Below, one piece after another: positions 56,301 through 64,000 of a stretch of DNA of 64,000 nt. Positions within the stretch are counted from its first letter, which is position 1, and each line of letters opens with the position of its first letter. A program made the translations under genes and the position numbers. This stretch comes from Proliferodiscus dingleyae (taxonomy: Eukaryota; Ascomycota; Leotiomycetes; Helotiales; Lachnaceae): the NCBI GenBank assembly GCA_003988795.1, contig QYAK01000047.1, positions 62,001 to 126,000 of the forward strand. Reading direction: 5' to 3'. A model generated the notes under the pieces. The model had not been told where the DNA came from, did no database searches, and worked only from the letters and a program-made list of their open reading frames with translations.

Positions 56301-57161
56301 AATGCACGTGGGGATGTCGGGTCACTTCTACGGATCGAAGCTGCGAAAGCAGCCGCCGTGCTATGGAAATCAAAGTATTTTGATACCCATTCTCGCGAGC
56401 TCTTTGGAAAAGTTCTTCGAGTGTCGGTTGAGAAGCTTGACAAGGTACGAGCCGAAGGCCACAAGGCTATATCTTGTGCACTGTTTACGAGGTTAGTGAT
56501 TTCTGGGTGTGCCGAACATTGCTGATATCTTAGGATCCCCCTTGCATCGAAAGATTACTTTACCTACTTTCTGGAGTTGAATCTACGGGATAAGGCGTGG
56601 ATCTTGGATATCTTCGAAGGCTATGTGGTCACTGCTGACACTGGGTCCGAAGATATTGTCCGGGCCAGCAGAACTGCGCTGGTAGAGTTTTCTGTGACCG
56701 GCAATGTCGACCTAGTCTGCGAGGCTTTATTCTCAGTCGCGCTGAAGAATGTCTTGAATGACAGGGTACTCGTCTCTGCCATGGAGGTCATGGCGTTCAT
56801 GTTTGATATGGGCATCATGCAGATGAGCTCGTTGGAGTAAGTTCCCACTTCAAAAACTTGAATCCTGCTGACACTTTACAGCTGGAAGTCGCTCTTCATG
56901 TTCGTACAAAGAGCTCATTACCAGACGAAGAACGTCCGTAAGCTAGAAGCTGCTGTCAAATTGTATGGTGGATTATCCGAAATCTATCCACCGGCGTTGA
57001 GCAAGTTGTGCGGTATGCTCATACACCCGTATCCGACGATCCGGAATCTGGTGGCGGAGGAGCTCTTTGTTGTGAAGGGTGTGGGGAAGGGAGTCGACTG
57101 GGGGAAGACAAAAAGGGCGGATATGGAGAAGTTGCGCAAAGAGATGATACCGGAAGCATGA
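53359..57161 (+). CDS. CIN1: Tubulin-specific chaperone D (cofactor D)
   Basis: Folding cofactor that captures beta-tubulin and helps assemble or disassemble the alpha/beta-tubulin heterodimer; in fission yeast it is Alp1, in budding yeast Cin1. Four exons: 53359-53574, 53625-56491, 56534-56836 and 56882-57161, total 1221 residues, close to the family's usual 1150-1250. Typical blocks: LKPFLWKRSGSGKTGVRR at the N-terminus, PFQELPQLLDPHLDSLIPVL across the first junction, WGWEERYITLLWLSQLLLAP-type helical repeats, and TPVRLAASKALSVI plus many HEAT-like repeats through to the C-terminus (YPTIRNLVAEELFVV). All junctions are GT..AG; the second donor is GTTAGT. Cytosolic. Nothing suggests it is broken. 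Confidence 0.92.
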
Positions 57162-58357
57162 CTTAGATTGGTATGTACTTACCATATGAAATATGGAGAA
57201 CATTTTAAAAAAATATGTGCGTCACCAGATGCCATGAGAGTCAAGTTGAAGGAATCATAATATAGTGCACATGTTTATTGCCGGCTAGGTACTTACCTAC
57301 GGCTCTGTTTCCGATGAGAATGAATTTTGCAAGCACTTACTGCCGTACAGGGGCTAGCATCGCGACCGTAAACAACGCCGATCACGTATGTAGAACCATA
57401 ATCACAGCCGGTAGTGCAGCTTGGTAGAACCCCGGTATCTATCTATATCTATATCAGTATAGATGTACGAGCTCTCTCTCTATTTCCCCTCGTGTTCTTG
57501 ACTTTGTTAAATATGTCAATTTGCTTATTTAGTTATCTTGTCGTGTGTTTTACAAATCTCTTGCCTGAAGTCGTGTCCGTCATGTTTCTATATATAGACG
57601 AGGTCGATGTTTAGACAGCTGCTCTCCGCTACTTAGGCAACGCGGCTCTAAGAAACATTCAAGTCAATATGCCCGAGTCGATGCAAGGCGACCAAAACAA
57701 AATTATTCTATCCGATACAGTGTCTCTCTTGAGACATGACTGATTTCGATATCAATCCAAAATCTGCTGTCAACTCGAATTTTGCTCTTAGTCTTGATTT
57801 TCGTTCGTTCGTTCGTTCGCTCATCTATTCATTCATGCACGTAGGTATCGACCTACTGAATCACCAAAAAAAAAACACCGGCGGTAGAAGCCCCTTCAGC
57901 CAATCCCAAACATTTGACCCTTCTAGTGCAAACATAGAACACTAATACCCTGCCACGCAATCTTCAAATGGAATTTAAAGTTATACTATATTATCTGGTA
58001 AATATCCCCGCGACGCTGGAGAAAAAAGCTCATAAAGGTTAGGATAAGCATATTCCGTAGATGACCGTTCGTGGCGTGTTCGCTTACATATATTCGGCCA
58101 TTTGCTTACCGTCAATCGACCATGATTTCTCAGCGTCCTCTAGCACTAGCCACGCTAGACAATATTGCATCATTCCTGGACCTGACATCCACCATCGCAT
58201 TCCATATTGTAAAAATACATGCGGCGTGATATATAAGATCTTGACACAAATAATATCGAAGTCTTTTGAGTTCAGTTGAAGTGCACTAATCTTTAGCTTC
58301 AAGTAATTCTGTTAGCAAATCCTGACCCAACTTTCAACCATACTTTTTGTTCAAATC
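57162..58357. other. Gene-free spacer
   Basis: About 1.2 kb between cofactor D and the FAD monooxygenase. Holds ATCT-rich and CGTT repeats; no supported gene. Confidence 0.45.
57801..57820. repeat. (CGTT)n microsatellite
   Basis: About five CGTT units in intergenic DNA. Confidence 0.8.
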
Positions 58358-59578
58358 ATGGCGGCAAGCGCTCGGAAGCCAATTCTCATCTCCGGTGCTG
58401 GCCTTGCCTCATTACTGTTCGCACAAGCTTTACGTCGCGCCTCAATTCCCTTCAGGATCTTTGAACGGGATAGCTCAATATCCTTCCGTGCGCAGGGTTA
58501 TCGTCTGCGTCTTTCTTCCGAAGGTCTAGATGCTATCGAGTCCGTTCTCGGACCAGAACAATTTCAGGAATTCTGGGAAACATGTGGCAAGACCGGAGGT
58601 CAAGGTTTTGCAGCCATCGACGCGATAACTGGCGAGAAAGTGTCCATAGCCGGAAGAGAGGGCAATACTGAGGATGGAAAACCGAGAGCACCAGCCGAGA
58701 GTCTTACATCCCGGGATGGCAAGATCGTAGGAATTTCAAGAGGTGACATGCGCAGGCTATTTATGAAGGGATGTGAGGAATTCATCTCCTGGTCTCACCA
58801 AGTCACAGGTTACGAGCTGACCTCATCGGGGGTCCATGCAATCTTTTCGGACGGCTCTAAGTCCGTAGAAGGAGAATTACTTGTGGGTGGCGAAGGAATT
58901 TACTCCAGAGTTGCGAGACAAGTGTCTCATGGGGTTCTTAAGGTGTACGATACCGGTGCCAGGGGTATCCATGGGGAAGCACCCACGACTTCATTCAAAG
59001 GCCTTGGTGAAGGTGTTTGGCGTATTACAGATGACACCAATCCGAGAGGAAAAGTTTTCTTCATCACAAATGTTCGACCTGGTGATATGGATGATCCCAA
59101 CGTGCACTTCGGATGGACAATGGGAGCTGAGCCAGGTGTGATTACAATGCCGAATGATGATCTATCCGTGATTGGTGCACCAGCCGCTGCTATAGCAAAG
59201 TCACTATCAGCGAAATGGAATGGTCGTCTGCAGCCTCTATTTGAAAACATGACTGTGTCCGAGGCCGCTTTCTGGAAGATCACCTGCTCCACTCCAACGG
59301 GAGTACCTGTATGGGATAATGAATCGCGCGTCACTGTCATTGGAGATGCCGTTCATTCTATGACACCTGCTGGGGGTATCGGCGCGAATACCGCCGTAAG
59401 AGACTCTGCTTTACTTGGTAGATTGGTGGTTGAAGCTGGTGGTTTTGCGGATGGGGTAACGGCGGCTTATGAGAAGGAAATGAGGGTATATGCTAGTGAG
59501 GCAGTAGGTATTAGTTATGCAACGGCAAGAGGTCAATTTGGTATAGGTCCTATCGACGAGAGCACCAAGACGGTCTAA
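58358..59578 (+). CDS. FAD-dependent monooxygenase (aromatic-ring hydroxylase type)
   Basis: Single-exon gene of 406 residues. The N-terminal Rossmann motif is ILISGAGLASLLFAQAL (G13-x-G15-x2-[A]), with the end of strand 2 at FRIFERDSS. The central LLVGGEGIYSRVARQVSHG corresponds to the D-G-x-x-S-x-V-R element, here with GEGIYSRVAR (Glu where Asp is common). The C-terminal FAD ribityl motif is VTVIGDAVHSMTPAGGIGAN followed by TAVRDSALL. The fold is the salicylate-hydroxylase/PHBH class A group, using NAD(P)H and O2 to hydroxylate aromatic or related substrates. No TM helix; cytosolic or peroxisomal. Substrate unknown. It runs convergently towards the PTH11-like gene 178 bp away. Confidence 0.9.
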   Translation: MAASARKPILISGAGLASLLFAQALRRASIPFRIFERDSSISFRAQGYRLRLSSEGLDAIESVLGPEQFQEFWETCGKTGGQGFAAIDAITGEKVSIAGREGNTEDGKPRAPAESLTSRDGKIVGISRGDMRRLFMKGCEEFISWSHQVTGYELTSSGVHAIFSDGSKSVEGELLVGGEGIYSRVARQVSHGVLKVYDTGARGIHGEAPTTSFKGLGEGVWRITDDTNPRGKVFFITNVRPGDMDDPNVHFGWTMGAEPGVITMPNDDLSVIGAPAAAIAKSLSAKWNGRLQPLFENMTVSEAAFWKITCSTPTGVPVWDNESRVTVIGDAVHSMTPAGGIGANTAVRDSALLGRLVVEAGGFADGVTAAYEKEMRVYASEAVGISYATARGQFGIGPIDESTKTV

Positions 59579-59756
59579 AACAACATTGGTGGCGATGCTT
59601 CACAGGGGAGCTCAGGGATACAGACAGACAGTGGCTCAAGAGCTCAAAATTGTACAATTAGAATCATATAGAATGCCGGTTGTTTTGCTCTTCAGCCGAT
59701 TATAAGACAAACAGTTTTCATGCCTATGACCACTTAAACGAGCTTTTAACTCGGGT

Positions 59757-61011
59757 TCATGATCGAAGGCTTCTCACCGCCCTAGGTGAAGTAAGTTCGC
59801 TGTAAGTCTTTTCGATCCGAATTTCACGGCCTACTTCCCTCGCACTTTCCTCGGCAGTTTGGTCTGTGTTGTAGTATATCTGATGAAATGGAGTACTTAT
59901 GAATAGTGATTGTGGCAATGTCTGATGCTGGTGACGGTCACCAACAATGGGACGACCCGTCAATCTAGCGGGGCTTCTATCTGATGGCTGTGATGTAGTT
60001 TTGCTCTCACTCCCGGACCCTAGCCTGTAATTGTTAATAGTACCTAGCATTCTGTTCCACCAACCGGCGATTATCTCGTATGAAGGCTGGACTAGAACAC
60101 GTAGTGAAGGAAGGCATGCCGCTATTATATACACTCCAGGCTCGACGACTGCCCATGCTAGTATAGTGGCTCCGTAGAAACTTGGATCTTTGGCGATCGG
60201 GAGACGATATACTACCAGTAAACGAATGATTGCTGTGATGAAACCGCTATGAATGTAAGCAACTGTATGTAACATTGGAGCAGGATTGCTAACAGGCTAC
60301 CTGTGAGAAGTGTGATTATTACACCAGCCTTTCGAGCCTTTGACATTCTCAGAGGCAAGATAAACGGAAGTGGTAGTAATAAGATGGCGAAATCTGTGAC
60401 AAGATTCGGGATGCTGACAAAGATATATACTTTATATTGATCTATACAGTGACCGCCGGAAATCGTTTTATTCCAGAAGTATGCGAAGGGAGTACAGGTT
60501 GCAAATCCTACAACCCACAATGTGATGAGATTGACCACAAGAATGGCGCCGATAGCATAGGTGAAACGCCTGTATTCCTTGATCGAGAATATTCGAAGAT
60601 ACAAGATGAGGATGGACAGCTTCGAGAAGGTGACTGCCCCTGGAAACACGAGGATCGCGACTAATTGTCCTTTGAGATTCAGCCTCCTCATACGGACAGA
60701 GAGAGCCAGGAAATGACGCCCGACGCCTGTGTAATTGACTTGGACTGGGAGATGTTAGGAACAATTTCAGCACAGTGGTCGTCCTCGGGGCACGTACCAA
60801 TGCTGATAATAACAAGACTGAAACAAAATATGAAGGCTGGAACCATGAAATACACATCCCATTGACGCAGGCTGCATGATTTAGTTCGACTAATGAAGAA
60901 TAAAGTGATGAATGTCACTTCCAATACTCCCATTACTATAGCCGCAACAAGTACTCTCCGCCCACTATATTCATCTAAGTACTCTGGGGTTATCGTTGGT
61001 ATGATTATCAT
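59757..61011 (-). CDS. PTH11/rhodopsin-domain seven-helix membrane protein
   Basis: Three exons, 60798-61011, 60294-60726 and 59757-60246, give 378 residues. Introns are 71 and 47 bp. The second uses donor GTTAGC and joins TGSL to GFITAIIRLLVVYR, which restores the expected helix 6-7 sequence; alternative splice choices there are shorter or drop residues. Helices: LVAAIVMGVLEVTFITLFFI, VYFMVPAFIFCFSLVIISI, the G-V-G-R-H element, AILVFPGAVTFSKLSILILY, YAIGAILVVNLITLWVVG, then C-T-P-F-A-Y-F, LVTDFAILLLPLPFILPLRM and ILAWAVVEPGVYIIAACLPS. The last corresponds to the W-x2-V-E-x2-V/I-x-I-I-x-A-C-L-P signature of the family. The tail is short and Ser/Arg-rich. The role is likely sensing or signalling at the plasma membrane; ligand unknown. 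Confidence 0.85.
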
Positions 61012-62286
61012 GGTGTCTTCTCGATTGAATCATCTTTCCATCCTCACGACGGAAGGGGAGTAAAGCCACAGTTCTACATCTTAGATGATGCGGAATGCAG
61101 GAACTTAATTACTATTTGTATTTTGGCCCGGCTGAAATAGTGATCCCATGGCGACAACAATAGTGCGGGGAAGACCATTTTAAATGATGCTGATTGATAG
61201 AAAACGGTCAAGTGTCACGGCTTCTTCTTAGCCGACGTGAATCTCCGAGTTCAGTGAACAAAGGACTTGGCGTGACACAGACGCCTTAGTGGAATAGTCT
61301 GCGAACACCAACCCCGCTCAACCAGTAGCCAAGCTAAGTCACACATAAGGAATTCGACCACAGCCTTGACGCTTGTGAGCTAGGGTTAGTGGACAGACCG
61401 CCCAGCCTAACCTTAAGTACGACTTTGTTCCAGTGATCTGTCCCACCGGATATCCTTGAGCAAACTTTGACTATTCCCTTGTTCGAAATGCGCAGAGTCA
61501 ACCGACACGACCTCAATGATTTGAGTGAAAGCATTTATATGGGCTGGAGAAATGATTGTAACAGGACTTTGATCCATCTCCAGCCCGTGCCTACGAAGAA
61601 AAACCCGCATCCGCTCACAACGCTAGTAGTGTCATCTCAACTCGAGCATTCCACAAACTCGGTATCATCAGCACCACAAGCGTATATGGTCTGGAATATA
61701 GATATAATTATTGATAATTTACTTTGCGATAGAAAGGTGTATATCAATCAAGTCGATATCCCTCAGACTGTCAAATCCTGTATAGTATCGGGCCCAATTC
61801 ACGCCAACCCTTCAGTGATCATATCAGTTATTTTCTATCCTGAACTTGTGGGACGAGCAAGGTAAATTCATTTTTCAAATCATTAGCATCAAGTCTCAGA
61901 ACTGACTGGAACATTGTGGACTGTGATGATTGTTCGCGCATTGAGTTAGGACGTGATTGATTTTGTCGTGGAGTCTATATCTTCGCAAGATTCGTTACGA
62001 GAAATAATTTTTGCTCATCCGTATAGTGCTGAAATCGAACGGTAGCCACCGCTGTGATATTTGGCAAGGTGAGTCACAAATGGTGATATTCTACTAGACG
62101 GTAGAATGTCATGGCAGATAATGAAGGCAAAATCCAGAGGTTTCATTTAGCTTCTCCCACGACTCTCTCACTTGAAAACGGACAATGGTTATATTGTCAA
62201 CTTATTTTATTTCTGCAATAGCATCGATCGTGTATAAACGTAGATATTATGCAGACCCAATTTTCAGAACTCCTAGGTTGAATAGA
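61012..62286. other. Gene-free spacer
   Basis: About 1.3 kb upstream of the PTH11-like gene. A 132-codon plus-strand frame (61467-61865, no good ATG at its beginning) ends beside a GTAAAT sequence but has no acceptor that continues it; I do not call a gene. Confidence 0.4.
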
Positions 62287-62817
62287 TCAAAGTCCCACGC
62301 GTGTAAACTTGTTGCGTCTAGAACTTCGGGTTCTCGTCGCAATCGGGTCATCACTCTTCTTCCCATCATCAAATCCTATGTCCGATTCTGCGTTCTTGTG
62401 TATCGAGGGAGTGTGCGTTGCCGGTGTAGTAGAGACCCCTTGTTGACCACGGCTAATAAGCTTAACCCGATGTTGAAACTTTGAAACATTGTCCAATTCC
62501 TCAACTTTGTTGGACTTAGTAAAGTGATTATTCAGACCATTAGATCACTCACTAGGCCATGTGATCTTTGCGAAAATGACGAGGTCTTCTCCAAACAGCC
62601 TTGCATCCGCTTGCTCTTGCGCAATGGCGTCGATAGATCGTGCTGGTCTTAGCTTTGTGGCCTCAACAAGTTCTCGGCCAAACAATCTAATATCCTTCTC
62701 CTCCTCCGTCTCGTGCCTCGAAAGACCTTTGCGTTCTGGAGCCTCATTGCATGGTGGGAGGACGAATTTCGGCAACGCGTATGCTGGATGCGTCCTTGAA
62801 GCGGTTTTGTCCGACAT
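62287..62817 (-). CDS. Unrecognised small two-exon protein with a duplicated RLFG motif
   Basis: Two exons, 62553-62817 and 62287-62504, give 160 residues. The 48-bp intron has a canonical donor (GTGAGT), a TTACTAAG branch-like site and an AAAG acceptor, phase 1. Joining it reads AKITWPIEELDNVSKF without a stop. The start context is good (AAAATGTC). Two similar short segments are visible: KDIRLFGRELVEATKL (about 41-56) and ADARLFGEDLVIFAKI (about 71-86), a duplicated amphipathic helix. The second exon is polar and basic, ending in TRTRSSRRNKFTRVGL, which could be a nuclear localisation signal. I recognise no family. The gene is supported only by ORF plus splice logic, and overlapping frames exist on the other strand; additional 5' exons cannot be excluded. 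Confidence 0.5.
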
Positions 62818-64000
62818 TTTTAGAAAGGAGGCTTACTTTTCAGGATTAGTAATGTGATAATGTCAACGAAGTAATTAGGACTCACACAAGGACAAGATAA
62901 ACTTCGATCGAGAGCTGAAATTATCCTCGACTGGCTGGAGGTTAATCAACATGTTTCATAAGGATTTCATTCAAATCTATGTATATGAGTACCGTACCTC
63001 CGGTCATGAATTCACCCTATATCACTGACTACCAACGCCGTATAAATGGTGTAAGAGAGAAGGAGAAGTGATAGTTGATGCTGTTGGAGAGGGTGACTTA
63101 CTAGAGCAAGTTGAATGGATGGTAGCTTAGCTAGAGCTTGATCGACATGTCAAGGAAGAAACTCTGGTTATGGGGGCCAGAATTATCGCAAAGAACAAGC
63201 GTTCAGCTGGAGCTTAATTGAAATGCCGGGGATGAAATTCTGAGTGCAAGGGCAAGCTGTTGGTAGTTGGGTGGTAGTGGAGGGGGTGGGAGGCGGTCTT
63301 CTAGCGGCGAAAGAAAAACTTTCTTTTTTGCTTAGACAGTTGCAAAGCGTGAGAAAAGATTCCTTTATACTAGTTAGAAGTCCGCGATGGAGTAGGATAT
63401 CTGCCAGATCGGGCTGTTGCAGAACGTTCGTTCAAAGTTGACGCTGCTGTCGAAAGCTAGGTGCAATAGAGGGATTGTATCGAGGAAAGAGAGCCGGATT
63501 AGCTCGGGCCAATTGCTTCAGTCTGATTGACGACGATCAGAAAAACTCATGGGAATAAGCAGAGAAGTACAACAACGATTCCAAATGACTGACTATGACT
63601 GATGAATTTACAAGATATATTATCAAGCTTGCAAAGCCCAGAAGTTCGGTGACAAGGAGAGCCTGGAGAAGACCTATGAGGCCGACACAAAAAGGCAGAG
63701 GAGCTTAGGAAACAAGTACAACCCTTCGATTAGGAGGCCAGGGATAAGACCAAGAGGATATATATGAGCGATGCTCTTTATTTCAAATTCCGGAATTCAC
63801 CTACATTACTTAAGGAGCTTATGGAAACCGGAAACAGGACACTTAATGAATACAAGACAGGAGAGGTACGAGGAAGCGGACTTGCAACGAAAGCGACCAT
63901 AGATACAGGAGTAGCTAATTAGGCTGGCCAAGATCTCCGGGGGGAAGAATTGATGGATCTAAGGGACTGCAAGACCCCAACAAAGAATCATAACGCTCGA
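62818..64000. other. Spacer to window end, possibly containing a decayed coding stretch
   Basis: No intact gene. From about 63611 to the window end one plus-strand frame reads protein-like stretches (for example KKAEELRKQ and FKFRNSPTLLKELMETGNRT) interrupted by stops at 63650, 63677, 63731 and 63920. It may be a relic or a 5' piece of something beyond the window; chance is not excluded. Confidence 0.3.

Noticed and set aside
60247..60293. Alternative splice choices for the second intron of the PTH11-like gene (for example donor GTAGCC with acceptor ATACAG or TCACAG)
   Set aside because: These give a 38-bp intron or delete part of a helix; the GTTAGC..CATAG choice restores the family pattern TGSLGFITAIIR.
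61467..61865. 132-codon plus-strand open frame ending next to a GTAAAT donor-like site
   Set aside because: The first in-frame ATG is internal and no downstream acceptor gives a continued frame; composition looks random.
62185..62484. 99-codon plus-strand frame overlapping the small minus-strand gene
   Set aside because: The minus-strand reading has a canonical intron that restores a longer frame with an internal duplication; this one has no supporting feature.
1..64000. tRNA, rRNA and CRISPR arrays
   Set aside because: No stretch with a paired A box and GGTTCGANTCC-type B box was seen, and the short tandem repeats are microsatellites without unique spacers.

Overview
The window looks like nuclear DNA of a filamentous ascomycete (Pezizomycotina). 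Protein-coding genes are split by short introns (about 45-190 bp) with GT..AG ends and CTAAC/CTGAC-like branch sites. The gene content is typically fungal: a HET-domain protein, Zn2Cys6 regulators, PTH11/rhodopsin-like membrane proteins, a CYSTM protein, a GH30 secreted glycosidase and a kinesin-1 very close to the Neurospora type. A leotiomycete or sordariomycete is my guess only; the sequence does not settle the class. I saw no rRNA, tRNA, CRISPR array or bacterial operon.

Layout. 0-9 kb: the 5' part of a catalase-peroxidase gene running off the left edge, a small SigF/NTF2-like membrane protein gene, a 161-bp MITE-like element, a HET-domain gene and a single-pass membrane protein gene, separated by microsatellite-rich spacers. 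11-24 kb is mostly core genes: a very large multi-domain putative transcription factor, a CYSTM stress-type protein, mitochondrial-type acetyl-CoA acetyltransferase, RAD6 ubiquitin-conjugating enzyme and kinesin-1 heavy chain. 24-43 kb is more accessory: a secreted GH30 glycosidase, an MFS exporter, a sulfotransferase-like P-loop protein, a secreted class C beta-lactamase-like protein, a flavin-reductase-like protein, a polytopic membrane protein, an alpha/beta hydrolase and a Zn2Cys6 regulator, with long gene-poor spacers. 44-64 kb: a thioredoxin-transglutaminase-like fusion, a PTH11-like receptor with a repeated tail motif, a formamidase/acetamidase, tubulin cofactor D, an FAD monooxygenase, a second PTH11-like protein, and an unrecognised small two-exon gene.

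How the genes relate: most are independent housekeeping or environmental-interaction genes. RAD6 and the thiolase are divergent and share a 469-bp promoter region containing a CACGTG box. Tail-to-tail pairs are CYSTM/thiolase, GH30/MFS and monooxygenase/PTH11-like. The stretch from GH30 to the Zn2Cys6 factor contains a transporter, oxidoreductase, hydrolase and regulator, but no backbone synthase, so I do not call it a biosynthetic cluster.

Most unusual items: (i) the 1412-residue protein at 11.3-15.6 kb, which combines two zinc-cluster-like motifs, a TALE-type homeodomain, C2H2-like fingers and five copies of a degenerate C-terminal repeat; (ii) the thioredoxin-transglutaminase fusion; (iii) three D-[VI]-G-G-L-L motifs in the PTH11-like cytoplasmic tail; (iv) the MITE with 25-bp inverted repeats and TA flanks; (v) the unrecognised gene at 62.3-62.8 kb. 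Exon boundaries were set by hand from splice consensus, frame continuity and remembered family sequences; no alignment was run.
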